In this document: in pieces, positions 1-9,480 of the stretch
Layout: each line of letters starts with the position of its first letter
Numbering within the stretch: position 1 is the stretch's first letter
NCBI GenBank assembly: GCA_934370925.1
Contig: CAKRNG010000005.1
Coordinates: forward strand, 32,814-96,813
Length of the DNA stretch: 64,000 bases
Origin: an uncultured Lacticaseibacillus sp.
GTDB taxonomy: Bacteria > Bacillota > Bacilli > Lactobacillales > Lactobacillaceae
Direction: 5' to 3'
Made by a program: the position numbers and the translations under genes
The notes under the pieces: generated by a model
Databases searched by the model: none
The model's input: the letters and a program-made list of their open reading frames with translations, nothing else
Told to the model about the DNA's origin: nothing

Positions 1-115
1 TTGTTTCGAACTCCGTCATATTCACAGGCATGGTAATCCCCGCAAATTGAACAAAAACAGTGTCGTCATTGACGTCTGATACTTTACCGGTAACAAATTG
101 ACCGTTGAATTCCAT
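1..115 (-). CDS. S1-type RNA-binding protein (CvfB-like), 5' part only
   Basis: Only the first 38 or so codons are inside the window; the gene runs off the left edge. The ATG at 115 is preceded by a good ribosome binding site (AAAGGGAG, about 10 nt upstream). The visible start reads MEFNGQFVTGKVSDVND and continues DTVFVQFAGITMPV, a beta-rich pattern like the first strands of an S1/OB fold. In lactobacilli an S1-domain, CvfB-like gene commonly follows pyk, and this one lies just downstream of pyk on the same strand. The family call therefore rests on a short fragment plus context. It probably has its own promoter, because a hairpin separates it from pyk. Confidence 0.55.
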   Translation of the reverse strand, partial: MEFNGQFVTGKVSDVNDDTVFVQFAGITMPVNMTEFET

Positions 116-294
116 TATTAAAAATCTCCCTTTATCTTTTATATGTACGGGATTGCACCAAAAGTCGGCACATGGTATCGAACGGCACATTTAAAGGTGA
201 CACACTAACCTTGTCCGTTCGCATGTTTTTGACTGACGGCGCAATCCCACTTAAGTCAACCTATGTGGGTGCTGCTTTCAACTTTAACAAACAA

Positions 295-332
295 AGAAGC
301 CCAGAACCATAGATTCTGGACTTCTCTTTTTT
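295..332 (-). terminator. Intrinsic terminator after pyk (possibly bidirectional)
   Basis: AGAAG-x-CCAGAA (295-306) pairs with TTCTGG-x-CTTCT (314-325) around a 7-nt loop. On the minus strand it is followed by a T-rich TTTGTTTGTT stretch, and on the plus strand by a run of six T. It lies 28 nt beyond the pyk stop codon and should end the pfkA-pyk transcript. Confidence 0.7.
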
Positions 333-342
333 AATTCTAATC

Positions 343-356
343 GTAAACGCGTTTAC
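343..356. promoter_or_regulatory. 14-bp perfect palindrome GTAAACGCGTTTAC just after pyk
   Basis: The palindrome starts 4 nt past the pyk stop codon, between the gene and its terminator. It looks like an operator of the LacI/CcpA type (a cre-like half site, TGTAAACG, on the minus strand), but it has two extra central bases and does not match the standard 14-bp cre consensus well. No promoter is visible nearby. It could be a regulator site in an odd place or a chance palindrome. Confidence 0.35.
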
Positions 357-359
357 AGA

Positions 360-2126
360 TTAGAGGGCGTTGGTAGCACCCTTGTAGATGATACCGCGAC
401 GGGAGTCAACGGTAACCACCTGGCCGTCGCTGATAACGGTCGTTGCGTTTTCAGCACCAACAACAACAGGAATTCCCATTGCGATGCCGACAACAGCTGC
501 GTGGCTCGTAAGTCCACCAGCTTCAACAACAACAGCAGCAGCCTTTTCGATAGCTGGAAGGTAATCCTTGTCCGTGGTCTTAACAACCAGAACGTCACCC
601 TTCTGCATCTTAGCAACAGCTTCGCCAGCGGTAGCAGCAACAACTGCCTTACCAACTGTCGTCTGGTCGCCAACACCGGAACCAGAAGTCAGCTTGGAGC
701 CGATCATCTGAACCTTCATTACGTTGGTTGTACCAGTTTCACCAACTGGAACACCAGCAGTGATGAGGATGAGGTCGCCTTCTTCTGCAAAGCCAAGGTC
801 TGTTGCGGTCTTGGTTGCAAGTTCGAACATGTCATCCGTAGAACCTGGCTTTTCAGAAACAACTGGGTAAACACCCCAGTTGATCATGAGGCCGCGACGT
901 GTGATGTCATCAAAGGTGATGGCAAGGATGTCAGCCTTAGGACGGTACTTGCTGATCATACGTGCAGTGTAGCCGGAGTTCGTTGCAGCAACGATGGTCT
1001 TAACGCCAAGGTTACGTGCAGTGTGAGCAACAGCCTGACCAACAGATTCCGTAACGGACTGGTTGGCGTAGTTCTTCAGGGCAAATGCGTCCTGATCGGT
1101 CATTGCCTTTTCGGTGTATTCGTTGATACGGGACATTGCTGCGACAGATTCAACAGGGTAGTCACCGTTAGCAGATTCACCAGAAAGCATGGTTGCGTCG
1201 GTACCATCGAATACGGCGTTTGCAACGTCGTTAACTTCGGCACGGGTAGGACGTGGGTTTTCCTGCATGGAGTCAAGCATCTGGGTAGCCGTGATAACTG
1301 GCTTGCCAAGAGCGTTGCACTTGCGGATAAGGTCCTTCTGAACGATTGGCACATGTTCGAATGGGATTTCGACACCCATGTCCCCACGAGCAATCATCAG
1401 ACCATCGGAAACCTTCATGATATCGTCAATGTTGTCGATACCTTCCTGTGATTCGATCTTAGGGAAAATCTGAACGTATTCAGCGTGCTTTTCTTCGAGC
1501 AGTTCACGAATGTCAAGAACATCCTGAGGCTTACGAACGAAGGAAGCAGCGATGAAGTTGATACCCTGGTCAAGACCGAAACGAATGTCATCAGCATCCT
1601 TTTCAGTGATACCAGGCAGGTTGATGGAAACGCCAGGTGCGTTAACACCCTTACGGCTACCGAGAATACCATCGTTCTGAACGGTGGTAACGAGTTCGCG
1701 GTTTGCTTCATCCTTTTCGGTGATGAGAACGTCAATCAGTCCATCATCGAAGAGTACGTGGCCACCCACGTGCGTGTCATCGTAAAGGCCTGGGTAGGTA
1801 ACAGCAATCTTTTCCTTGTTACCATCGAGGGATTCGTCCATAGAGATACGGAGAACGTCTCCGGTGTGAAGTTCAATCTTGTGGTTAGGTGTGTCCTGAA
1901 CTGTGGTACGGATTTCCGCACCCTTCGTGTCCAAGAGAATACCAACCGTCTTACCGGTGATCTTTTCAGCTTCGTGAACCATCGTCATACGGGACAAGTG
2001 TTCTTCGTGGTCACCGTGTGAGAAGTTGAAGCGGAAGACGTTTGCACCTGATTCAATCAACTTAACGATTGTTTCGGTTGAGTTACTTGCAGGTCCAAGC
2101 GTGCTGACGATCTTGGTCTTTTTCAT
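360..2126 (-). CDS. pyk: Pyruvate kinase
   Basis: Converts phosphoenolpyruvate and ADP to pyruvate and ATP, the last step of glycolysis, in the cytosol. The 588-aa protein begins KKTKIVSTLGPAS and has NFSHG (34-38), the catalytic Lys in FPKIES (K223), the metal ligands E225 and D249 (ARGDMG) and the ITATQML segment around T281. The last ~100 residues form the extra PEP-utiliser-like mobile domain with TSHAA, which explains a length near 585 (usual in bacilli and lactobacilli) rather than about 470. AAAGGAG precedes the ATG. It lies 62 nt behind pfkA, so the two are almost certainly one transcript. Family and function are clear. Confidence 0.98.
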   Translation of the reverse strand: MKKTKIVSTLGPASNSTETIVKLIESGANVFRFNFSHGDHEEHLSRMTMVHEAEKITGKTVGILLDTKGAEIRTTVQDTPNHKIELHTGDVLRISMDESLDGNKEKIAVTYPGLYDDTHVGGHVLFDDGLIDVLITEKDEANRELVTTVQNDGILGSRKGVNAPGVSINLPGITEKDADDIRFGLDQGINFIAASFVRKPQDVLDIRELLEEKHAEYVQIFPKIESQEGIDNIDDIMKVSDGLMIARGDMGVEIPFEHVPIVQKDLIRKCNALGKPVITATQMLDSMQENPRPTRAEVNDVANAVFDGTDATMLSGESANGDYPVESVAAMSRINEYTEKAMTDQDAFALKNYANQSVTESVGQAVAHTARNLGVKTIVAATNSGYTARMISKYRPKADILAITFDDITRRGLMINWGVYPVVSEKPGSTDDMFELATKTATDLGFAEEGDLILITAGVPVGETGTTNVMKVQMIGSKLTSGSGVGDQTTVGKAVVAATAGEAVAKMQKGDVLVVKTTDKDYLPAIEKAAAVVVEAGGLTSHAAVVGIAMGIPVVVGAENATTVISDGQVVTVDSRRGIIYKGATNAL

Positions 2127-2188
2127 GAAAGAAAACGCTCCTTTAAAAATGTGTTTTTTTTAAACAATAGTACCCAATAAGTTAATGA

Positions 2189-3157
<969 letters not shown>

Positions 3158-3260
3158 TCACGTGATTACTCGTGGATCACTCGTTCGTTCCACACAAGAA
3201 TTAGCTTAACACTTTTCAGAAATAAAGTCGCGCAAATTTATGACAATTCTAACGTCATTC

Positions 3261-6200
3261 TCACGCAATCGTCGGCTTCTGAATGACGACTGCGTTTTCA
3301 CCAAGTAAATCCTTCAATATCCGCTCCATATCGGCACTGAGTGTAACGGCATAGCGTTCTCCAAGTAAAACTGGTTTTCCATTGGTCACGACAATTACCT
3401 GCGTCCGCCCGTGGTGATTCATAAGGGTTCGTAAAACACTTTTTTTCATATTTACATCTGGATTTTCGCCAAGATTCAGAAACAAGCGGTCTGGAAGTGA
3501 CGCCACAACCTTGACAGCCTCCCGAATCGTCCGCGCAACGAAGCGTGGTTCGGCTTGCGTACTCCCCCGATCCAGTTCAATTGTCATGAGATAGATGGCA
3601 CCAGGCGTGAGTGTCCCCGCCTGAAGATACTGTTGCGGGAAGACCGTCACTTCCGCAGTAGCAGTGGCATCTTGCACCGTCAGGAAGGCCATCTTGGTCC
3701 CCTTTTTTGTTGTAATCACCCGGCTATCCGAAATCACCACAAGTATCTGTGCGCGTCCCTTAACCGTGGTTAACGGGTCAATTTGGTAGAAAGATTTAAG
3801 CACCGCAAACCGATCAACTGGATGCCCCGCTAAATAATAGCCCAGCTTATCCGCCGTCATCGCGTCACAGGCCGCTTGCGTCATATCGGGAACATCGGGA
3901 TCACTCGGCCAGACTGCTGCAAGTAATTGCGCATCACCACCCGCTAAGTTAACCGCGTCTAGCATCCCCGCGAGTCCCGCGATGAGGTGGGCCCGATTTC
4001 GCGCGAATTGATCGAACGCTCCCGCCTGCGCCAACGGTAAGAGGCCACCCTCATTTCTAATCGCAGGTGCAAGCGCAAGCAAAAACGCCTGCATCGATGG
4101 CCAAGGCGTGTCACCGCGCGCAGCAATCACGCCTTCACTCACATCACGGCGTAACCCTTTAATCGCATTCAGACCCACCCGGATTTTTCCCTTTACGATC
4201 CGATAGCCCCGCGTTGATGCGTTGATATCTGGTGGCAGTAGTTTGACCCCTGCCGTCTTGGCTTCGCTCACGAAAATTTGCGTTTTTCCCTGATTGCCCA
4301 GATTGGCGTTCAGTTGCACCGCATAAAAAGCCGCGGGGTAATGCTGCTTGATGAATGCCATCCAAAAAGCAAGTACCCCGTACGCAACGGCATGACTCCG
4401 GTTGAACCCATACCCCGCAAATTTCTCAATGTCCGAATAGATTTCTTTGGCGTCAGCCGCCGAAACCCCGCGTTCAGCGGCACCCGCAACAAATGTGGTC
4501 AATCCTGCATCAATAACCGCCTGCTTCTTCTTACTCATGGCGCGGCGTAAGTCATCGGCGGCGGCCAGACTCATCCCCCCAACCACGTTCGCAACTTGCA
4601 TCACTTGTTCTTGGTAAACAATAATGCCGTACGTGGGTGCCAAAAGTGGTTCAAGCAACGGGGTGGCGTACGCAACTTGCTGGCGACCATGAAGGCGGTC
4701 CGCAAATTCATCAATATATTGCATTGGACCCGGGCGATACAGAGCAGCTGTCGCCACCACATCCCCGAATGACTCAGGGTGAACTTTCCGCAAAACGCTG
4801 CGCATCGGGCGACTTTCAAATTGAAAAATTCCGACCGTGTTCCCGTCCGCAAAAAGACGAAGCGTTTCGGAATCATCTAACGGAATCGCATCTAAGTTAA
4901 ACGCGGTGTTGAACTGACGGCGCACAAAGTTTTGCATTTGCGTCAACATGCTCAGCGTCCGCAACCCTAAAATATCAATCTTCAACAGACCCAGTCGTTC
5001 AACGTATTCTTTCGTCACCTGCGTCTGAACCCCAATGCCGACGCCGCTCTTCTGAAGACCAATCACATCGGTCATTGCTTCTGAGGATAAAACAATTCCC
5101 GCCGCGTGCGTCGTCACCGTACGCGGCAAGCCAACCATATTGGCCGCCACTTGCAAAACTGCCGCTACCTGCACCTCATCACGCTGCATATCCCGTAAGC
5201 GCTGGTTCGCTGCCAATGCCTCGGCAATCGTTTCGGCCTTGCTTGGAATCTCCCCCGCAAGCTGGTCGATGGCGTAACTCGCCATCCCCATTACCTTCGC
5301 CGCATCACGCACGGCTTGGCGGGGGCCAAACGTCCCAGTCGCCATGATTTGCGCGGTGTGTGTGTTGCCGTATTTTTCCTGCACGTATGCCAACACTTCC
5401 GCACGGCGGTCATCCTGCACATCAATGTCAATATCAGGCATCTGCCCCCGGTTCGGGTTGAGGAACCGTTCGAAAAGTAACCCGTACGTTAACGGATCAA
5501 CGGCCGTGATGCCCAACGCGAACGCCACTAGGGATCCAGCGGCTGACCCACGCCCTGGCCCCGTCATAATTCCTTGGTTGTTAACCGCCTGGATAATGTC
5601 CTGCACAATTAAGAAGTAATCAGCAAATCCCATCTGGTCGATTACACCCAATTCGTAATCCAACCGTTCCTGGTAAGCAGCCGGCAGCGTCGGCCCAACC
5701 TGTCGCTGTAGTCCCGCAACGGCGAGTTCCCGTAAGTACTGCGCGTTCGTCGTTGCTTCGGGAAGCGGAAATGCGGGTAACTCAGGATGGCGAACCGGCA
5801 ATGTCACGTCACACCGGTCAACCAGTGCCATCGTCCCCGCAACGGCCGCGCCAAAACCCGCGTTCTCCAACACATCCACGAACATTTGCCGTTCAGGAAG
5901 CCTGTAATCAATCACGTCATCCGTCACTTGGCTTAACTTTTGGTCATCATGAATTGCGGTCAACACCCGCCGCAACTGCCCATCCGCTTCAGTCAGTTCG
6001 CGCACATCGCCAAGCATCACCGCATGCCAACCATGAATCTCCGCAAATTGGATGAGCGCTGGATCTGCTTGCAAATTTGCAAGACCAATATTGAAGCTTG
6101 CAGGCGCTTTTGCCAAAATGTGTGCGGCAACCTGCGCTGCTTCGTTGCCATCGCCCTGCGCGAAGGCTTGTTCAACCGCCCCCTGTTCAGTCGTGATGAC

Positions 6201-6533
6201 GGCTAACCCGGTAAAATCTGGTAATTCAGCCAACGTCTGGTGATCAAACTGAACGGCGGTGCTAATTTTTTGCAACTGTTCATAGCCCTGGAGATTTTCT
6301 GCAATCAGGACCATTTGATCGTCTTCTAGTGATAACTGCATCCCCAGCAACGGCTTGATGCCCGCCTGCTGGGCTGCATCGTAGAACGCCACTAAGTTAT
6401 AAACGACATTCACGTCCGTCAACGCCATTGCGTCGTAGCCATTTTCTTTCGTTGCGCGCACTAAATCGGCCACCCGAATCGGGCTAGCCAATAATGTTCC
6501 GCTTGAAATCACTCGTAGTTGCGTAAAGCTCAT
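3261..6533 (-). CDS. dnaE: DNA polymerase III alpha subunit, DnaE type
   Basis: Replicative polymerase which in Firmicutes extends RNA primers before handing over to PolC. The 1090-aa protein (B. subtilis DnaE is about 1115) starts with a PHP domain in which the metal-binding histidines are replaced (ALTDVNVVYN), as is normal for Gram-positive DnaE. The polymerase core contains GPGRGSAAGSLVAF and the catalytic PDIDIDVQDDRR. A helix-hairpin-helix region and an OB fold (about residues 930-1010) follow. The start MSFTQLRVISSG matches the family. It lies upstream of pfkA-pyk on the same strand, an order shared with other lactobacilli. Confidence 0.97.
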   Translation of the reverse strand: MSFTQLRVISSGTLLASPIRVADLVRATKENGYDAMALTDVNVVYNLVAFYDAAQQAGIKPLLGMQLSLEDDQMVLIAENLQGYEQLQKISTAVQFDHQTLAELPDFTGLAVITTEQGAVEQAFAQGDGNEAAQVAAHILAKAPASFNIGLANLQADPALIQFAEIHGWHAVMLGDVRELTEADGQLRRVLTAIHDDQKLSQVTDDVIDYRLPERQMFVDVLENAGFGAAVAGTMALVDRCDVTLPVRHPELPAFPLPEATTNAQYLRELAVAGLQRQVGPTLPAAYQERLDYELGVIDQMGFADYFLIVQDIIQAVNNQGIMTGPGRGSAAGSLVAFALGITAVDPLTYGLLFERFLNPNRGQMPDIDIDVQDDRRAEVLAYVQEKYGNTHTAQIMATGTFGPRQAVRDAAKVMGMASYAIDQLAGEIPSKAETIAEALAANQRLRDMQRDEVQVAAVLQVAANMVGLPRTVTTHAAGIVLSSEAMTDVIGLQKSGVGIGVQTQVTKEYVERLGLLKIDILGLRTLSMLTQMQNFVRRQFNTAFNLDAIPLDDSETLRLFADGNTVGIFQFESRPMRSVLRKVHPESFGDVVATAALYRPGPMQYIDEFADRLHGRQQVAYATPLLEPLLAPTYGIIVYQEQVMQVANVVGGMSLAAADDLRRAMSKKKQAVIDAGLTTFVAGAAERGVSAADAKEIYSDIEKFAGYGFNRSHAVAYGVLAFWMAFIKQHYPAAFYAVQLNANLGNQGKTQIFVSEAKTAGVKLLPPDINASTRGYRIVKGKIRVGLNAIKGLRRDVSEGVIAARGDTPWPSMQAFLLALAPAIRNEGGLLPLAQAGAFDQFARNRAHLIAGLAGMLDAVNLAGGDAQLLAAVWPSDPDVPDMTQAACDAMTADKLGYYLAGHPVDRFAVLKSFYQIDPLTTVKGRAQILVVISDSRVITTKKGTKMAFLTVQDATATAEVTVFPQQYLQAGTLTPGAIYLMTIELDRGSTQAEPRFVARTIREAVKVVASLPDRLFLNLGENPDVNMKKSVLRTLMNHHGRTQVIVVTNGKPVLLGERYAVTLSADMERILKDLLGENAVVIQKPTIA

Positions 6534-6604
6534 CGCGTTCCACCTCGTTGTCCATTATAGCCTAATTCCCCATTTCACCATGACGAAAATTAACGACTGT
6601 TCAT

Positions 6605-6632
6605 TTGCATTCGCAAAATTACGTGGTAAGAT
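6605..6632 (+). promoter_or_regulatory. Putative sigma-A promoter for yjzD
   Basis: TTGCAT (6605-6610), a 16-nt spacer and TAAGAT (6627-6632). It would give a 5' leader of about 150 nt before yjzD. The divergent gene dnaE starts at 6533 on the other strand. Confidence 0.5.
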
Positions 6633-6788
6633 TACCCAGAAGTGGATTAATGCCACACATGTTTTCATGCATCGGCGTCCCCATCGCGCTTGCCTGACTC
6701 CCTGACATGGGATGTTGACAACCAATACCCGCAGATGATTTGTGCTGCTGGGTAAGGGGCACCAAAAGCAAAGAAAGGACGAATTCAC

Positions 6789-6971
6789 ATGCGCTATGTT
6801 GTTACACTTTTCTGGGGACTCATCCTCGGACAGCTTATGGGTTTTCTCGCTGGCGCGCTGACAAGCACCTCCTACGACCCTAAAACGACGCTTATTTTCA
6901 CGGTGGTCTTCATCATTATCTTGTTCGTGATTCCACCAATCCTAAAGCATTTCGATACTCAGGCTGAATAA
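6789..6971 (+). CDS. yjzD: YjzD family membrane protein (DUF2929)
   Basis: Sixty-residue protein with two predicted membrane helices, about residues 5-24 (VTLFWGLILGQLMGFLAGAL) and 35-53 (TLIFTVVFIIILFVIPPIL). The opening MRYVVTLFWGL is typical of the DUF2929/YjzD family of small Firmicute membrane proteins, whose function is not known. GAAAGGA supports the ATG. It is a single-gene unit between its own promoter and a terminator, divergent from dnaE. Confident on family; nothing further can be said about role. Confidence 0.8.
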   Translation: MRYVVTLFWGLILGQLMGFLAGALTSTSYDPKTTLIFTVVFIIILFVIPPILKHFDTQAE

Positions 6972-6980
6972 GCCACTCAG

Positions 6981-7013
6981 GGATGGTTGCCACGTGCAAT
7001 CATCCTTTTTTTA
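6981..7013 (+). terminator. Intrinsic terminator after yjzD
   Basis: GGATG-g-TTGC and GCAA-t-CATCC form the stem around a short loop, followed by seven T. It starts 10 nt after the yjzD stop codon. Confidence 0.85.
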
Positions 7014-7044
7014 TACGGTGCACCATTAGCCAGCACGCACGACC

Positions 7045-7103
7045 AACAAGAAAAGCGTTGCGGAAAAACCCTGAATTGGATTTTCCGCAACGCTTTTCTT
7101 GTT
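7045..7103. terminator. Bidirectional terminator with a 23-bp perfect stem
   Basis: Positions 7045-7067 and 7081-7103 are perfect reverse complements (AACAAGAAAAGCG and onward) around a 13-nt loop. A/T-rich flanks give T tracts on either strand. It separates yjzD from the convergent lipoprotein gene. Confidence 0.8.
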
Positions 7104-7159
7104 ATCTGGGTTAAACCGTGTGCGCCATGAGTCTAAGCACACGCGATGTCGCCGCCTCT

Positions 7160-8005
7160 TTATTTGGTGATGTAAATATACAGGTTAGTTGTTGAGTACC
7201 CCACATCGAACTTCACACCATTGCTCTTAATCGTGTCCATTGTCGTTTGTGAACTGTTCTGGTCCTTGATGGCCTTGGAGAACTTCTTCATTACCGTCTC
7301 AGCGTCCGCCCCAACCGCATTGCCTAAGAGCGCAAGGGTTGTTCCGAACGTTTTGGCCTTCTTGCTGTCCTTCAGAATCTTTACGGGCACAATGAGCGCA
7401 AATCCGACGAGTTCATCATTCGCCACATTGGCACGAACAATGGCGTTATCGTTTTTCAGCACCTGAGAAATACCGTCTTTTGCGTTCAGGTCAAGTTGCT
7501 GATCCTTAGTGGCTTTCGTTGCTGCCGCATATTTCGCCTGCAGTTCCTTCGCCTGTGTTGCCATCGCCATTTGTTCCGCCGGCGTCATCTTGGCAATCTC
7601 GGCCTTGGTTGGCTGCTTGGCCTGCAACTGCTTCTGAATGGATGCGGGTAATGCGCTCCCGATTACCGCCTGATTGTAGGCCGTTGCTGCCTTTTTATAG
7701 TTGCCCAACGTCTTGGCCGCCGCAATCGACACGGTTTGCTTCTGGCTCTCCGCCGTCAAGTGCACCGTCTGCTTCTTGTCCGTCATTGGCAACGTAATGG
7801 CAAAGGTCCCACCATTTGCCTTCACCTTTCCTGTTGTGCCGCCAACCGTGTACGTCACCTTGTCAGCACCACTCACATCGCCCTTCACAATCGCAACAAG
7901 GCCACTCTGCTTGTACGTTGTCTTGGTCGTCGTCAACTTGTTCCCACACGCCGTCAAGGTCAGCAATACGCCGAGCCCCATCACGGCCGTCAAAAGTTTC
8001 TTCAT
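7160..8005 (-). CDS. Predicted lipoprotein of unknown function
   Basis: A 281-aa protein starting MKKLLTAVMGLGVLLTLTACGNK: a signal peptide with lipobox LTAC, so Cys20 would be lipidated and the protein anchored outside the membrane. An upstream in-frame start would put acidic residues before the signal; the ATG at 8005 fits better because AAGGATGG lies about 10 nt before it. Residues about 30-90 are Gly/Thr-rich and probably beta (VGGTTGKVKANGG), like a small Ig-type domain. Residues 95-180 are helical and Ala/Lys/Gln-rich. I do not recognise a family. It may belong with the DUF1836 gene upstream, but a terminator lies between them. Confidence 0.8.
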   Translation of the reverse strand: MKKLLTAVMGLGVLLTLTACGNKLTTTKTTYKQSGLVAIVKGDVSGADKVTYTVGGTTGKVKANGGTFAITLPMTDKKQTVHLTAESQKQTVSIAAAKTLGNYKKAATAYNQAVIGSALPASIQKQLQAKQPTKAEIAKMTPAEQMAMATQAKELQAKYAAATKATKDQQLDLNAKDGISQVLKNDNAIVRANVANDELVGFALIVPVKILKDSKKAKTFGTTLALLGNAVGADAETVMKKFSKAIKDQNSSQTTMDTIKSNGVKFDVGYSTTNLYIYITK

Positions 8006-8117
8006 TTCTTCGTAACCATCCTTAAAATCATCATTATCAGTCGGCAATCATCGGCTAAACTAACAACCACCGGCAATCTGAGCACCAGTCTATCGCCTCG
8101 ACGACTTTCATGCAAGC

Positions 8118-8158
8118 AAAAAGTGACTCGGTGTCACATTTCGACCGAATCACTTTTA
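8118..8158 (-). terminator. Intrinsic terminator after the DUF1836 gene
   Basis: On the minus strand AAAAGTGA-t-TCGG pairs with CCGA-g-TCACTTTT. The T-run follows on the minus strand and the stem overlaps the stop codon of the upstream gene. Confidence 0.7.
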
Positions 8159-8710
8159 CTTCTTTTTTTCGCTTGGTTTCGCCGGCGCGGTAATTCGCGT
8201 CATCGTTTCAACCAAAAGCTTCTGAATCACCGCGTTAATGGCAAGGTTGACCATGGCACTTTGAACCTTCGTGGTATCCCCTCGCGTCACACCGCTAATC
8301 ACAACTTCCCCGCGAAAATCAGAACTTGCCTTCTGAATTGCCCCGGCAAACGCCAGAATAAACGCATCGTACGCCTGGTGTGGTGGCCGATTGAGCATTT
8401 GGTAACTAATCCCCGTCGCAATCGTATCGAGGCTAAAGACTGGCTTCAAAATCGCCACCACGATGACGTTCGCCAGCTGACTCCGCGAATACTTTTTCTT
8501 CGTGGGTGCTTTAATAATGCCCTTCTTCACGTAATTGTTCACCATCGTTGAGGTTAATTCCCCCAAACCAGCTGGAACCACCAGCTCGTTGGCAAATTGA
8601 ACAACCTGATCCATGTAAAGGTCAAACTGTGGCAGGTCAGACCACCGCGGCCACTTGGTTGTTGCTAGCTTTGTTAGGTATGCATCAAACACTTCATCCG
8701 TCCCCATCAT
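8156..8710 (-). CDS. DUF1836 domain protein
   Basis: A 184-aa protein whose segments WPRWSDLPQFDLYMDQVV (about 20-37), MVNNYVKKGIIKAPTKKKYSR and LANVIVVAILKPVFSLDTI match the DUF1836 family, common in Firmicutes and of unknown function. The pattern resembles a MerR-like winged-helix start (a Val-Asn-Asn-Tyr-Val-Lys-Lys-Gly recognition helix), so a regulatory role is possible but unproven. GGAGG sits 6 nt before the ATG at 8710. The C-terminus ends in a lysine-rich tail. It is followed by its own terminator and preceded by a family 1 repeat. Confidence 0.8.
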   Translation of the reverse strand: MMGTDEVFDAYLTKLATTKWPRWSDLPQFDLYMDQVVQFANELVVPAGLGELTSTMVNNYVKKGIIKAPTKKKYSRSQLANVIVVAILKPVFSLDTIATGISYQMLNRPPHQAYDAFILAFAGAIQKASSDFRGEVVISGVTRGDTTKVQSAMVNLAINAVIQKLLVETMTRITAPAKPSEKKK

Positions 8711-8792
8711 TTCTAGCCTCCAATCTTGGTTTCATCACTATTCACATTATAACAGTTTATCTAGTTTTTAAAACCACGAAAGATAATCAGGC

Positions 8793-9023
8793 GGCAGTTG
8801 TGGGAAAAACTTCAGCTCCGATTTTGGCGTGTCTCCAGTGGTGGGGCACGCATCCATAACTTCAGCCAAAGCCCGGCTGAAGTTATTCCAACTCGCTTTG
8901 AGCCTGTCAGGAAGCCCACCTGCCAGTCTCAAAGTCGTCCCGTATCTAGGCGGTAAACCGCCAAGATACCTTCACCACTTACGACACCCCAAAACCTCCG
9001 CCGAACTTTCCCCCGCAACTGCC
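8793..9023 (+). repeat. Family 1 repeat, copy A, module 1 (branched palindrome)
   Basis: The ends GGCAGTTG (8793-8800) and CAACTGCC (9016-9023) pair, closing an imperfect long stem. Three hairpins branch from it: ATAACTTCAGCC/GGCTGAAGTTAT (8856-8886, loop AAAGCCC); CTTTGAG/CTCAAAG with an inner CAGG/CCTG (about 8895-8934); and GTATCT-a-GGCGG/CCGCC-a-AGATAC (8942-8969, loop TAAA). The same core recurs at 14750-14937, 20791-21023 and 62306-62535 with compensatory stem changes. There is no coding potential. The 814-bp gap 8711-9524 is otherwise occupied by modules 2 and 3. Confidence 0.85.
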
Positions 9024-9235
9024 TACATCTTCCGCTAATCATCATTTTGCTTGAATGAAAAGATATTGACGCAACGTCGCTGTCGCTCCTTGCGTTGCAT
9101 CCATTTGTTGATTGACAACCTTGATACTCGAGTGTTCAAGGTTATCAATCAAGCTTTAGTGAGCAAACCAACCCTCGATAAGACATTCGCGCGCAGCCGC
9201 GAATGTCCTGCCTGAAAAGGTTTTTCTCTAAATAA
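9024..9235 (+). repeat. Family 1 repeat, copy A, module 2
   Basis: It begins with a conserved TGAATGAAAAGATATTGACG stretch (about 9052-9071) and the string GTCGCTGTCGCTCCTTGCG, with GCAACG/GCGTTGC able to pair. Next comes a copy-specific segment, here a hairpin TTGATTGA-c-AACCTTGA paired with its complement (about 9108-9152). The conserved GTGAGCAAACC follows, then the hairpin GACATTCGC-gcgcagcc-GCGAATGTC (9182-9207). It recurs at 14938-15109, 21024-21215, 24955-25107 and, inverted, 49318-49508. Confidence 0.85.
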
Positions 9236-9241
9236 AGAGGT

Positions 9242-9465
9242 GGGAGCGTGCCCGGTTTTTGGGCAGGCTGGCAACTTTTTAGACTTGCGGGAGCGCAGCG
9301 AGCCAAGGCTAAAAAGTTAGGTGGAAGACGCGTCAGCGGCTGGAACCGGCCACACCACGTTCCGGCCCTCATAAGCCCGCAACGGAGACCACCAGTACGT
9401 ACCGGCCTTTTCCGCACCCATAAGCCCGCAACGGAGACCGCCAGTACGCACCGGCCAGTCCGTTG
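9242..9465 (+). repeat. Family 1 repeat, copy A, module 3
   Basis: It contains a hairpin with loop GGTTTTT between GCCC and GGGC, then AACTTTTTAG and CTAAAAAGTT flanking the constant loop ACTTGCGGGAGCG..GAGCCAAGG. GGAAC/GTTCC around CGGCCACACCAC follows, and then two tandem copies of an AAGCCCGCAACGGAGACC unit ending ACCGGCC. It is shared, inverted and with different stems, with 48985-49255. A short relic also sits at 15152-15175. Confidence 0.75.
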
Positions 9466-9480
9466 CAAAGTGAAGGGCAA

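Noticed and set aside
501..1451. 316-aa plus-strand ORF across pyk
   Set aside because: It lies opposite the conserved pyk coding sequence, has no ribosome binding site and is a codon-bias shadow of the real frame.
6650..6697. 15-codon ORF in the yjzD leader (MPHMFSCIGVPIALA)
   Set aside because: No good ribosome binding site and no reason beyond an open frame; kept only as a possible leader peptide.
7736..8551. 271-aa plus-strand ORF over the lipoprotein and DUF1836 genes
   Set aside because: It overlaps two well-supported minus-strand genes and a terminator, and has no start signals.
8793..9465. Integron attC-like or tRNA-like element
   Set aside because: The branched fold is suggestive, but no attC core sites, integrase, CCA end or anticodon arm could be identified.
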